Below, one piece after another: positions 28,466-37,285 of a stretch of 64,000 nt of DNA. Location of the stretch: assembly GCA_016795155.1 (NCBI GenBank), contig JAEUIE010000015.1, positions 99,178-163,177 on the forward strand, read 5' to 3'. Numbering within the stretch: position 1 is the first letter of the stretch; each line of letters opens with the position of its first letter. The position numbers and the translations under genes were made by a program. A model generated the notes under the pieces. That model saw only the letters and a program-made list of their open reading frames with translations, had not been told where the DNA came from and searched no databases. This stretch comes from Planctomycetia bacterium. Its GTDB lineage: Bacteria > Planctomycetota > Planctomycetia > Gemmatales > HRBIN36.

Positions 28466-29317
28466 ATGACAATGACACTGCAAGGCTCGAAAAAGACTCC
28501 ACCAGATATCCTGCGATGGCTACCTGATCGCTGGGATCAATTCATCGGCAATCGTCAATTGAAACGTTACCTACAGAAGCTGCTCGTCAAGCTACGTAAG
28601 GAGTTTCGGCGGACCGGGAAGATTCCCGAGGTTAGCCGCCTCTGCTTCTTGGTGACAGGTGAATCAAGGAGTGGCAAGACGTCTCTAATCAAGCACTTCG
28701 TACGCAGTCTCACCTGCTCTGATTTCAACGACGAAACAATGGAACCCTGTAAGCGAACCTGTATTGCGTGCAGAGAACGACCGGAAAAATACGGTCTACA
28801 TGGGCTCTTTGCCACTGCGGCAATTGGCCCAGGAAATATGCCAGTTCATTTGATGGTGGTGGACTGCACCAAGCTGCAGACACCCGATCAGCTACGAAAA
28901 GTGCTCATTGACGCAGGAGATTGGGACGATGGGCTACGCGTATTCTACTTCGACGAAGTTCATCGACTGATACACAAGCAGATGGAGGAGATGCTGCTCA
29001 AGGAGGTCGAGGAAAAGAACTTCCTCTGGTTCTTCTCCACCGCTAAGCCTCAGAACCTCGAAGACATGTTCCTCAACAGGCTCCTCAAGCTAAAGACGGA
29101 ACTACCCGAATCGAAAGAGATGGAACATTGGCTCGTCGACCTCTGTGATCAGTGGGGCATCGCCTGGGAACCTGAAGCCATTCTTCGTGTGGTCGAAAAA
29201 TGCAACCGTGTTCCGGGCACCGCACTTCACGCACTAGCCATGGCCGCTATGGATCCTGATATTGGACTTACCCTAGAACTGGTCGAGAACGAGTGGACGG
29301 TAAAGCTGGGTGAGTAG
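28466..29317 (+). CDS. AAA+ ATPase (clamp-loader/RuvB-like)
   Basis: The product is 283 residues. Walker A is GESRSGKT at residues 65-72, and the Walker B region LRVFYFDEVHRL has Asp163-Glu164. A sensor-like FFSTAKPQ and an Arg-containing FLNRLLKLKTELP follow. Between the P-loop and Walker B is a small cysteine cluster (C84, C95, C99, C102) like the zinc module of clamp-loader subunits. An N-terminal WDQFIGNRQLKRYL resembles the start of RuvB or clamp-loader AAA modules. I infer a loader or helicase accessory for island replication. It is translated just after the winged-helix gene. Confidence 0.75.
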   Translation: MTMTLQGSKKTPPDILRWLPDRWDQFIGNRQLKRYLQKLLVKLRKEFRRTGKIPEVSRLCFLVTGESRSGKTSLIKHFVRSLTCSDFNDETMEPCKRTCIACRERPEKYGLHGLFATAAIGPGNMPVHLMVVDCTKLQTPDQLRKVLIDAGDWDDGLRVFYFDEVHRLIHKQMEEMLLKEVEEKNFLWFFSTAKPQNLEDMFLNRLLKLKTELPESKEMEHWLVDLCDQWGIAWEPEAILRVVEKCNRVPGTALHALAMAAMDPDIGLTLELVENEWTVKLGE

Positions 29318-29510
29318 ACATATCAGCCACCGACGGCATTTTCAAGCGTACGACCCAGTTTGGAGATGCCGTCATAAAACCTGCCTGTGCCTAGAGTCCA
29401 TCTATTCGTCAACTACAGATTACGCCTTCAATCAATCGCAAACCCATCCATAAGAAACAGATTCGGTATCCGCTGCAAGCAAATCCACCTTGGTTGCTTA
29501 GGAGATTCCG

Positions 29511-30194
29511 ATGCATTCAAACCCAGCACCAGTATCAGCACCAACTCAAAATGAACCTGGAGCAAGACCACAGCGTATTCAAGTGGTAAGAACCAATCCT
29601 GACATCAACCACCCTGAGTTTACCACTCTTCAGCATCTGGGGTACGATGGCACTACTCCTCCAGGTTCTCTTCAGCGAACTCTCGAAGCAGTCTTCCCGC
29701 TATTACGATCACAACACAAACAAGGCACGAGGTTCGCCAACCCTTGTGCTTTGGTTACAGCAACCACTCCTTCAACTGAGTTCATAGCTGCAGCACGACG
29801 CGAACAACATCGATGGTGGTCATGGCTCAACGAAGCCTTCTACTCATCAACACGTGTCAAGAGAATGATCAGACATATGGACTCCATTAGTCGGCAACTC
29901 CATTTCACGGGTGTGATGATCATCAACGGAAAACATGTCCGGCCCAATCAGTGGCCAGACTCACGGGATTCGCCTCAAGAAACATCGCCAGTTGGCCAAG
30001 TCTTCGGCAGGCTCACCGTGAAATCAGAACTTCAAGGAGGGTTCTGTCACTGCCAGTGCCACTGTGGAAAAACGACTGACGTCCATCGCAAACATCTGCG
30101 ATCTGGAGGTACCAGTTCCTGTGGCTGCCTTCGAGCCGAATACGACCAGCGGCTCCAGGACAAAAAACTAACCAGAGCGTGGCTCCACTCGTAG
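29511..30194 (+). CDS. Protein with AP2/HNH-associated zinc module
   Basis: The product is 227 residues. Its C-terminal part, VFGRLTVKSELQGGFCHCQC, then HCGKTTDVHRKHLRSGGTSS and CGCL, is a recognisable zinc-binding module that accompanies AP2 and HNH homing-endonuclease-like proteins in phages. No AP2 or HNH catalytic motif follows, so nuclease activity is not supported. The N-terminal 150 residues are unfamiliar. TAGGAG precedes the ATG. The protein probably binds DNA. Confidence 0.6.
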   Translation: MHSNPAPVSAPTQNEPGARPQRIQVVRTNPDINHPEFTTLQHLGYDGTTPPGSLQRTLEAVFPLLRSQHKQGTRFANPCALVTATTPSTEFIAAARREQHRWWSWLNEAFYSSTRVKRMIRHMDSISRQLHFTGVMIINGKHVRPNQWPDSRDSPQETSPVGQVFGRLTVKSELQGGFCHCQCHCGKTTDVHRKHLRSGGTSSCGCLRAEYDQRLQDKKLTRAWLHS

Positions 30195-30275
30195 AGTCGA
30201 GCGACCAGCAAGCCGCGATTCTGCCAGCGGGATATTAAGAAGGCACATTGCCACGAGAGTGGTGAGTGATCGACC

Positions 30276-30324
30276 TCTCGCTCAGCGAGACCCATGCAGG
30301 ACTCAACCCGGAGAGTTTCCGGGT
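30276..30324. other. Two short hairpins in a 242-base intergenic region
   Basis: TCTCGC-TCA-GCGAGA (30276-30290) and ACCCGGA-GAGTT-TCCGGGT (30306-30324) are perfect stems of 6 and 7 bp, 15 bases apart. They lie between the zinc-module gene and the small RHH-like gene. Neither is followed by a T tract on the plus strand, so they look more like a structured leader or regulatory RNA than an intrinsic terminator. The remainder of this gap shows no ORF with a ribosome site. Confidence 0.4.
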
Positions 30325-30436
30325 CCTGGAGGGGAAACGGTAGACACAACCCCGTAGACGAAAAAGAAGAAACTCCAAAAGAGACATCAACAACAGAACC
30401 AACAATCAGAACATCAACCACAGCAGGAACAAGAAC

Positions 30437-30646
30437 ATGGACACAGACAAACAGGACACACCAACCCCGGAACAAGAACCATCTACACCAACGAATCAAC
30501 CCACCTGCAATCTGAACGTCAAAAGAATCCCCAGGAACGTCTGGCAACGAGCCCGGCAGAACGCTCTTTCCTCCAGCCTCTCCTTCAGGGAGTACATCAT
30601 CGCCCTGTTAGAGCGGTCCGAAGCCCTGCCTCCTGCCCACAGATGA
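30437..30646 (+). CDS. Small RHH-like protein
   Basis: The product is 69 residues. An acidic, Pro/Thr-rich N-terminus is followed by NLNVKRIPRNVWQRARQNAL and SFREYIIALLERSE, which resembles the strand-helix-helix of ribbon-helix-helix repressors. CAGGAA lies just ahead of the ATG. It precedes the restriction locus and may regulate it (inference). The size and motif fit a regulator, but the identification is from pattern only. Confidence 0.5.
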   Translation: MDTDKQDTPTPEQEPSTPTNQPTCNLNVKRIPRNVWQRARQNALSSSLSFREYIIALLERSEALPPAHR

Positions 30647-30737
30647 ACAAAAACCTAGGTTCTTCTTGTCCCGCATGATTTCTTCATCCACAATACTCTT
30701 ACCGAGGAACAACCCCTGTCCCAGATTCCTATGCAAT

Positions 30738-33107
30738 ATGAACGAAGCCGATACCTGCCGAAAGCTCGTTCGTCCCAAACTCGAAGCCGCTGGCTGGGAG
30801 GACGGGGGGAAGCACTTCTACAGCGAGCAAACTGCATTCACAGACGGCAGGATCATCGTGCCAGCGGGGAAGCCTCGTCGGCTCAAGAAGAAGTTCACCG
30901 ACTTCCTGCTCCGCTACTCCCGTGACATCACCCTGGCAGTGGTCGAAGCCAAGTCGGACAAACGCCCCGCAGGCGACGGGCTCCAACAGGCCAAGGACTA
31001 CGCCGACATCCTGGGTCTCAAGTTCGCCTACGCCACCAACGGCCACGAAATCATCGAGTACGACTTCTTCACCGCACTCGAACAACCCGTCGACCGATAC
31101 CCCACACCCGAAGAACTCTGGTCACGCTATCAAAGAGGGCAAGGCCTCTCTCAGGCAACATCAAACGCCTTCCTGGCTCCGTTCTTCCATCAACCTGGTA
31201 AAGAACCCCGCTACTATCAGAAGATCGCCATCAACAGAGCGGTCGAAGCCATCCTGAACAAGAAACCCAGATGCCTTCTCACCCTGGCGACCGGCACCGG
31301 CAAGACGCTCGTCTCCTTTCAAATCTGCTGGAAGCTCTGGTCAGCAGGGTGGAACACTAAGGGCGAACCCCGCAAGCCACGCATCCTGTTCCTGGCCGAC
31401 CGCAACATCCTGGTCGACGATCCAAAAGACAAAACCTTCGCTCCCTTCGGCGACGCCCGCTGGAAGATTGAGGGCGAAGCGATCAAGAGCCGGGAGATGT
31501 ACTTCTCCATCTACCAGGCCATCGCCAAGGACGAACGACGCCCAGGTCTCTACAAGGAGTACGCACCCGACTTCTTCGACCTTATCGTCATCGACGAGTG
31601 CCACCGGGGCAGTGCCCGCGACGAGAGCAACTGGCGGGAAATCCTGGAACACTTCGAGCCAGCCTACCAACTGGGAATGACCGCCACCCCGCTGAGGGAA
31701 GACAACCGAGACACCTACACCTATTTCGGGAACCCGCTCTACACCTACAGTCTCAAGCAAGGCATCGAAGACGGTTTCCTGGCACCGTACCGGGTCCACC
31801 GTATCCTCACCACGGTCGATGCTGCTGGTTGGCGACCCAACAAAGGCCAGAAGGACACGCACGGCAGAGAAATCCCAGATGCCGAATACCACACCAAGGA
31901 CTTCGAGCGAACCGGCGGCGTCTCGCTCCAAGCCCGCACCGAAGCCATTGCCAAGCACATCACCGACTTCCTCAAGAAAACCGACCGGCACAACAAGACC
32001 ATCGTTTTCTGCGTCGACCAAGATCACGCCGACCAGATGAGGCGTGCCCTGCACAACCTCAACACCGACCTCATCGCCAAGATGCCGAAGGGCGAAACAT
32101 ACGTCGCGAGAGTCACCGCCGACGAGGGCGACATCGGTCGGGGCTTCCTGGGCAAGTTCCAAGACCCCGAAGAACGCTACCCGGTCATCCTCACGACGTC
32201 TCAGCTGCTCACCACAGGCGTCGACGCACCCACCTGCCAGAATGTCATCCTAGTCCGCACCATCGGCTCCATGTCCGAGTTCAAACAGATCATCGGTCGC
32301 GGCACCCGCGTCCGGGACGATCACGGCAAACTCTTCTTCAACATCCTCGACTATACTGGCTCAGCCACCAGACTCTTCGCCGACCCCGACTTCGACGGCG
32401 ACCCCAGCCTGGTCAGCGAGGAAGAGATCAACGCCGAGGGCGAAGTAGTCGAAACGAAAGAGATCACTGCCGAGGAAGAAAACCCAGAAGCAGATGGCCC
32501 TAGTCAGCCCGAGTACGACGACGAAGTGCATGGGCCTCGCAAGTACTACGTACGAGGTGGCAAGGTCGACATCGACACCCACGTCACCTACGACCTGGAC
32601 AGCGACGGCAGCAAACTCCGCACCGTCGAGATCACCCAGTACACCGCCGAGACCATCCGCACCCTCTACACCGATCCCGACGACCTCCGCAAGAAGTGGA
32701 GCGACTTCGAGCAACGGACAGCCATCGTCGAGATGCTCGAAGAGAAAGGGATCGACTTCAACGAACTTGCCGCTACCGCAGGCAACCCCGAAGCCGATCC
32801 GTACGACCTACTCTGCCACCTGGCCTACAACGCACCACTACTCACACGCAAGCAGCGAGCCGAGAAACTCCGCAAGGAGAAGAAGGACTTCTTCGACCAG
32901 TATGGCCCCGAAGCCAGGACGATCATCAACGACCTTCTGGACAAGTACGCCGAACACGGGACGAAAGAGTTCAGGATGCCCGAAGTCTTCGATGTCCCTC
33001 CAATCTCCAACCACGGCAACTTCAAAGAGATCGCCAGGAAGTTCGGCGGCACGGAAAAGCTCATGGAAGCGTTCTGTCAGCTTCAAACACATCTCTACGC
33101 AGCATAG
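30738..33107 (+). CDS. hsdR: Type I restriction enzyme R subunit
   Basis: The product is 789 residues. It has an N-terminal PD-(D/E)XK nuclease core (FTDFLLRY with Asp55, then AVVEAKSD with Glu70 and Lys72) and a superfamily 2 motor (LATGTGKT, VIDECHRGS, GMTATPLRED, TTGVDAPTC, QIIGRGTR). It translocates DNA and cleaves unmodified foreign DNA together with HsdM and HsdS. The length fits the shorter EcoAI-like R subunits. The start at 30738 (MNEADTCRKL) matches the family N-terminus; an upstream ATG at 30666 lacks support. The gene is GC-rich compared with the host flanks. The cognate hsdM and hsdS lie 1.5 kb and 4.2 kb downstream. Confidence 0.93.
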   Translation: MNEADTCRKLVRPKLEAAGWEDGGKHFYSEQTAFTDGRIIVPAGKPRRLKKKFTDFLLRYSRDITLAVVEAKSDKRPAGDGLQQAKDYADILGLKFAYATNGHEIIEYDFFTALEQPVDRYPTPEELWSRYQRGQGLSQATSNAFLAPFFHQPGKEPRYYQKIAINRAVEAILNKKPRCLLTLATGTGKTLVSFQICWKLWSAGWNTKGEPRKPRILFLADRNILVDDPKDKTFAPFGDARWKIEGEAIKSREMYFSIYQAIAKDERRPGLYKEYAPDFFDLIVIDECHRGSARDESNWREILEHFEPAYQLGMTATPLREDNRDTYTYFGNPLYTYSLKQGIEDGFLAPYRVHRILTTVDAAGWRPNKGQKDTHGREIPDAEYHTKDFERTGGVSLQARTEAIAKHITDFLKKTDRHNKTIVFCVDQDHADQMRRALHNLNTDLIAKMPKGETYVARVTADEGDIGRGFLGKFQDPEERYPVILTTSQLLTTGVDAPTCQNVILVRTIGSMSEFKQIIGRGTRVRDDHGKLFFNILDYTGSATRLFADPDFDGDPSLVSEEEINAEGEVVETKEITAEEENPEADGPSQPEYDDEVHGPRKYYVRGGKVDIDTHVTYDLDSDGSKLRTVEITQYTAETIRTLYTDPDDLRKKWSDFEQRTAIVEMLEEKGIDFNELAATAGNPEADPYDLLCHLAYNAPLLTRKQRAEKLRKEKKDFFDQYGPEARTIINDLLDKYAEHGTKEFRMPEVFDVPPISNHGNFKEIARKFGGTEKLMEAFCQLQTHLYAA

Positions 33108-33115
33108 GAGACGTC

Positions 33116-33670
33116 ATGCGAGGCATGAGGAAAAACTTCGACATATCACAACTGCCCAACTACATGTCCTATTTCATAACAGGACGGAACAGAGGGTTCA
33201 CGTACTTCTTGGTTTCCGACGACCTTTCCCTGGTGAAGATTGGGGGTACTAATGACTGGGAAATCGAGGGAGACACCTTTACTTTCGATGCAGACCAAAG
33301 AGTCAGTGCAATTAGACGTGGATGCCCAGTTCCCCTCCGTCTAGCCGCTATGGTATCTGGCGTTCCGTACGGAAATGAAGGTGCATTCCACAGGTACTTT
33401 AAGAGCTACCGTTACAGCCGTGAGTGGTATTGGTGTCTCGACGCCCTCGAGGAGTACATCGAAAAAATAGCAGCATACTCCGAGAAGATGGACAAATATC
33501 TGTCCGACAACGATGATTACCAGCGACAAGAGAAAGAAGCAGCAGCTCAAGATCGACCGTTTAACTTACCTATGCCCATCATGCCTCTCCAAATACCGGT
33601 ACTCGATTTTGGCACGCCACCTCCACCTCCCAAGGCGATCCCAACGGGTTGGACATTGCAACTCCCCTAG
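33116..33670 (+). CDS. T5orf172 / GIY-YIG-like domain protein
   Basis: The product is 184 residues. The pattern FLVSDDLSLVKIGGT, QRVSAIRRGCPVPLRLAAMV, GNEGAFHRYFKSYRYSREWY matches the T5orf172 domain, a GIY-YIG relative found in phage and restriction-linked proteins. AGGAG at 33106 gives a good ribosome site for the ATG at 33116, 8 bases after hsdR. The C-terminus is Pro-rich. The domain may bind or nick DNA; no full GIY-YIG active site can be asserted. It is part of the restriction operon. Confidence 0.65.
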   Translation: MRGMRKNFDISQLPNYMSYFITGRNRGFTYFLVSDDLSLVKIGGTNDWEIEGDTFTFDADQRVSAIRRGCPVPLRLAAMVSGVPYGNEGAFHRYFKSYRYSREWYWCLDALEEYIEKIAAYSEKMDKYLSDNDDYQRQEKEAAAQDRPFNLPMPIMPLQIPVLDFGTPPPPPKAIPTGWTLQLP

Positions 33671-33752
33671 AATCACCACATGTGCCTAAGGCCTATCTTT
33701 CAGAAGTGGTAAGAAACAAGCCTGGAATAATTCATCAGTGTGTGAGGAGCAT

Positions 33753-34556
33753 ATGGGCGAGTATTCACTAGGTCTCGACTGGATCAGCAGTTCCGAAGGA
33801 TGGGCGGTAGCAGCTATAAGTCAGCGAAATGGCTCGCTGAACATATCTCTCGTTCGAATCCCCGCCCAAGGTGAGTCTTCGCCCATTATCAAGTCCGCTA
33901 CTCGCATTATTCTAGACGCACCTATCGGACTTCCAACCGACTCAGAGGAAGGCTGCAGACTCCGCCCCTGTGACGAGGGAGCCAGAAAATGGATCGGTCC
34001 TGCCCTACGATCCTCGGTCTTTGCAGTCCCATACGAACCTGAACTTATCGAGTGGCAACGGCGACGCGAGGGACAACAGAAGCAAAGACTCGGACATTTC
34101 CGTGGGCTTCTACCAGCTATTTATTCGGCGACTCAGATCCTAAACCATCACGGCCAAGTTCTGGAGTCACATCCTGAGCTCTGCTTTGCCGCACTTGCGG
34201 GGAAACAACTGCCTTCCTCGGCATCGAAGAAGACTTTGCTGGGAACGCTGGCACGGCTCGCAATTCTGAGAAGACACGCCATCGATATACCACTCGAACA
34301 AATTGAGGCACAAGGGAGAGTGCCTACAGACAACTTCATCGACGCGGTATCTATGGCCTTGATCGCACACGCATGGGCCAGGAACGAGGACTTATCGGTT
34401 ATCACAAACACTGAAGGTAAGCCCATAAGCTGGCACGGCAAATCCAAACCAACAACGAGCCTGATGGTGCTCCCCGCCAACTACCTTGACACACGGACGA
34501 CCGGTTCATTCACACCAGCCGAGATCGTGGCCCTAGCCGACGAATGGAATGGATAA
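33753..34556 (+). CDS. DUF429-like predicted RNase H-fold nuclease
   Basis: The product is 267 residues. The N-terminal LGLDWISSSEGWAVAAI, then ILDAPIGLPTDSEEGCRLRP and HPELCFAALAGKQLP, corresponds to DUF429, a family predicted to have an RNase H-like fold with acidic active-site residues (Asp in LGLDW and LDAPIG). GTPTDNFIDA-like VPTDNFIDAVSMAL near the C-terminus adds a further Asp. GAGGAG precedes the ATG at 33753, which is preferred over a GTG at 33738. It lies 3 bases before hsdM, within the restriction operon. A role in restriction is inferred from position. Confidence 0.65.
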   Translation: MGEYSLGLDWISSSEGWAVAAISQRNGSLNISLVRIPAQGESSPIIKSATRIILDAPIGLPTDSEEGCRLRPCDEGARKWIGPALRSSVFAVPYEPELIEWQRRREGQQKQRLGHFRGLLPAIYSATQILNHHGQVLESHPELCFAALAGKQLPSSASKKTLLGTLARLAILRRHAIDIPLEQIEAQGRVPTDNFIDAVSMALIAHAWARNEDLSVITNTEGKPISWHGKSKPTTSLMVLPANYLDTRTTGSFTPAEIVALADEWNG

Positions 34557-34559
34557 CCG

Positions 34560-36101
34560 ATGGCTGAAAACAAAAAAAAGAAAGCAGACACCCCTCTAAC
34601 AACCGCCCAGCGTCTCGGCAGCCTGGTCAAGTCCGCACGCGACCTCATGCGGAAGGACAAGGGTCTCAATGGCGACCTCGACCGCCTGCCGATGCTCACC
34701 TGGCTCCTCTTCCTTAAGTTCCTCGACGACAAGGAAAGCATCCAGGAAGAGCGAGCCAAGGCTAAGAAGGATCGCTTCCGCCCGATCATCGAACAGCCCT
34801 ACCGCTGGAGAGACTGGGCCGCGAAGGAAGACGGTATCAGCGGCGACGCTCTCCGATCTTTCATCAACAATGAGGAAGCAGTCCGTGCCGACGGTACCAA
34901 AGGCACCGGACTGATCGCCTATCTTCGCAGTCTTCAGGGCAGTAACGGCGATGACCGGCGAGACGTAGTTGCATCCGTCTTCGCTGGCGTCACCAACCGC
35001 ATGGAGTCGGGATACCTGCTCCGCGACATCGTCAACAAGATCAACGACATCCACTTCGACTCAACCGAGGAAATCCACACCCTGGGCCACCTCTACGAGT
35101 CCATGCTCAAGGAGATGCGAGACGCCGCTGGAGACTCTGGCGAGTTCTACACACCCAGGGCAGTTGTCCGCTTCATGATCGAGGTCACCGCACCCAAGCT
35201 CAGTGAAACCATTCTCGATCCTGCCTGCGGAACAGGGGGCTTTCTCGTCGAAGCCTACCAGTACCTGGAGAAGCAGTGCAAGACGGTCCAAGACCGGCGA
35301 ACACTTCAAGAGAAGAGCATCCACGGTGGTGAAGCCAAGCCGCTACCCTACATGCTGTGCCAGATGAACCTGCTGCTCCACGGTCTTGAAGCCCCACACA
35401 TCACCCGGGGCAACAGCCTCGACCAGAAACTCACCGAGATCAAGGACTCCGACCGGGTCGACATCATCCTGACGAATCCACCCTTTGGCGGCGAAGAAGA
35501 AAAGGGTATCCAGGGGAACTTCCCCGAAGACAAGCAGACATCAGAAACGGCCTTGCTATTCCTCCAACTCATCATGAGAAAACTACGTGCCACACCAACC
35601 CAGGGCCGAGCCGGAGTGGTCGTACCGAACGGCACACTCTTCGGCGAAGGTGTCTGTGGCCGCATCAAGCAGGAGTTGCTCACCAAGTTCAACCTGCACA
35701 CCATCATCCGTCTGCCAAACGGCGTCTTCGCCCCTTATACTAGCATCCCCACGAACCTGCTCTTCTTTGACCGCACTGGCCCAACCAAGCACGTCTGGTA
35801 CTACGAGCAGCCGCTCCCCGAAGGGAAGAAGAACTACACTAAGACTGCCCCCATCCAGTTTGAGGAGTTCGCCGACTGTCTCAAGTGGTGGAACAAACGC
35901 AAGGAGAACGACCAGGCCTGGAAGGTACCCGTCGACAAGATCATCGAGAACAACTGCAATCTCGACATCAAGAACCCGAATGCCAAGGACGACTTCGAGC
36001 ACCTGCCCCCGGAGCAACTAGCAGACGACATCCTTCAGAAGGAACTCCGCATCGCCGAGATCATGAAGGAGATCAAGGAACTTCTGGGGAAGAAGCCATG
36101 A
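34560..36101 (+). CDS. hsdM: Type I restriction-modification N6-adenine methyltransferase subunit
   Basis: The product is 513 residues. It has an N-terminal helical HsdM_N domain and a Rossmann methylase: SAM motif LDPACGTGGFLVEA and catalytic NPPFGG (NPPF), followed by RAGVVVPNGTLFG. It methylates adenine in the host recognition site. The N-terminus starts with a Lys-rich stretch at 34560, and the stop overlaps the YhcG gene by ATGA. Length is normal for the family. It works with the HsdS gene 1.2 kb downstream. Confidence 0.95.
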   Translation: MAENKKKKADTPLTTAQRLGSLVKSARDLMRKDKGLNGDLDRLPMLTWLLFLKFLDDKESIQEERAKAKKDRFRPIIEQPYRWRDWAAKEDGISGDALRSFINNEEAVRADGTKGTGLIAYLRSLQGSNGDDRRDVVASVFAGVTNRMESGYLLRDIVNKINDIHFDSTEEIHTLGHLYESMLKEMRDAAGDSGEFYTPRAVVRFMIEVTAPKLSETILDPACGTGGFLVEAYQYLEKQCKTVQDRRTLQEKSIHGGEAKPLPYMLCQMNLLLHGLEAPHITRGNSLDQKLTEIKDSDRVDIILTNPPFGGEEEKGIQGNFPEDKQTSETALLFLQLIMRKLRATPTQGRAGVVVPNGTLFGEGVCGRIKQELLTKFNLHTIIRLPNGVFAPYTSIPTNLLFFDRTGPTKHVWYYEQPLPEGKKNYTKTAPIQFEEFADCLKWWNKRKENDQAWKVPVDKIIENNCNLDIKNPNAKDDFEHLPPEQLADDILQKELRIAEIMKEIKELLGKKP

Positions 36102-37285
36102 GCAAGTCGAAGCTGACTCCCCGTGCCGAATACGCCAAGCTCCTGGGCGAAATCAAATCTCGCATCCAGACTTCGCAGACACGAGCAGTGCTGTCTGTCA
36201 ACGCTGAGCTCGTCCGCCTCTACTGGGACATCGGTCGGATTCTGGATGATCGCCAGATAAAAGAGGGGTACGGCACCGGTGTCATTCCAAGGCTTGCGAA
36301 AGACATCCGGAATGAACTGCCCGAAGTCAAAGGCTTCTCCGAACGGAACATCGATAGCATGCTCCGCTTCCACCGAGCCTACCCCCAACCCGAGGGACTT
36401 TCGCAACAGGCTGTTGCGAAACTGACCTCGCCCCAGGTTTCGCAGCTGCCTGCTGCGAAAGATCAGAAGGCCACGATTTCGCCACAATCTGTGGCAAACA
36501 TAGCCGAATCCCTCCTCTGGCTGATCCCCTGGGGGCACCACACAGTATTGCTGAGCAAGGTCAAAGACCTTAACCACCGACTCTGGTACATGCAGCAGAC
36601 CCTGCACCATGGCTGGAGCCGCAACGTCCTGGGCCTGATGATCGACAACCAATCTCACCAACGTCAGGGTAACGCGATCACCAACTTCCCTGAACGTCTG
36701 CCCCCAGCACAGTCCGACCTGGTCGTCCAGTCGCTCAAAGACCCCTACATCTTCGACTTCCTCACGCTCACCGAGCCGTTCCTAGAACGGGAACTCGAAA
36801 CCAACCTGCTTCGCCACCTCGAAAAGTTCCTGCTCGAACTCGGCAAGGGATTCGCCTTCGTCGGCAGACAATACCACATCGACGTCGGCGACGATGATGA
36901 CTTCTACATCGACCTCCTCTTCTACCACCTGCACCTCCGTTGCTTCGTCGTCATCGACCTGAAGACGGGAGCCTTCAAGCCGGAGTACGCGGGCAAGATG
37001 AACTTCTACCTCAGTGTGGTAGACGACAAGCTCCGCCACGCTCAGGACGCCCCCAGCATCGGCCTCATCCTCTGCCAGGATCGAAACCGCGTCGTGGCCG
37101 AATATGCTCTTCGTGGGATGAACAAACCCATCGGCATCTCGGAATACCAGGTGACACGAGCACTGCCAAAAGAACTAGCCTCCAGCCTGCCCACCATCGA
37201 AGCTATCGAAGCAGAACTGGCGGAGACTCCGAAAGCAGAACCGAAGCAAACACGCAAGCCTCGCAAGAAAGGGGGCAAGCGATGA
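36098..37285 (+). CDS. YhcG/DUF1016-family PD-(D/E)XK nuclease-like protein
   Basis: The product is 395 residues. DUF1016_N is recognisable (VNAELVRLYWDIGRILDDRQ and GFSERNIDSMLRFHRAYP). The C-terminal nuclease core has GDDDDFYIDLLFYHLHLRCF and VVIDLKTGAFKPEYAGKMNF, with Asp and DLK giving the PD-(D/E)XK signature. The gene overlaps hsdM (ATGA) and hsdS (ATGA), so it is part of the type I operon. DUF1016 genes are often found inside type I loci, with unknown role. Between the domains, the gene holds three 39-bp-spaced palindromes. Confidence 0.88.
   Translation: MSKSKLTPRAEYAKLLGEIKSRIQTSQTRAVLSVNAELVRLYWDIGRILDDRQIKEGYGTGVIPRLAKDIRNELPEVKGFSERNIDSMLRFHRAYPQPEGLSQQAVAKLTSPQVSQLPAAKDQKATISPQSVANIAESLLWLIPWGHHTVLLSKVKDLNHRLWYMQQTLHHGWSRNVLGLMIDNQSHQRQGNAITNFPERLPPAQSDLVVQSLKDPYIFDFLTLTEPFLERELETNLLRHLEKFLLELGKGFAFVGRQYHIDVGDDDDFYIDLLFYHLHLRCFVVIDLKTGAFKPEYAGKMNFYLSVVDDKLRHAQDAPSIGLILCQDRNRVVAEYALRGMNKPIGISEYQVTRALPKELASSLPTIEAIEAELAETPKAEPKQTRKPRKKGGKR
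36399..36498. repeat. Three tandem palindromes with exact 39-bp period inside the YhcG gene
   Basis: Palindromes at 36399-36421, 36438-36460 and 36477-36498 each begin TTTCGC; the first two end GCGAAA, the third GGCAAA. Their starts are exactly 39 bases apart, which is 13 codons, so the frame is kept and the protein contains related units LSQQAVAK, VSQLPAAK, ISPQSVAN. The palindromes differ in their inner bases while keeping arm complementarity, for example AACAGGCTGTT against AGCTGCCTGCT. Confidence 0.8.

Noticed and set aside
31341..32162. 273-codon minus-strand frame and other frames within hsdR
   Set aside because: They are side effects of GC-rich third positions in hsdR. The Arg/Pro- or Val/Glu-rich products show no motif.
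36399..36498. The three YhcG palindromes as CRISPR repeats
   Set aside because: They are imperfect palindromes inside a coding frame, with 16-base spacers and diverging sequence.
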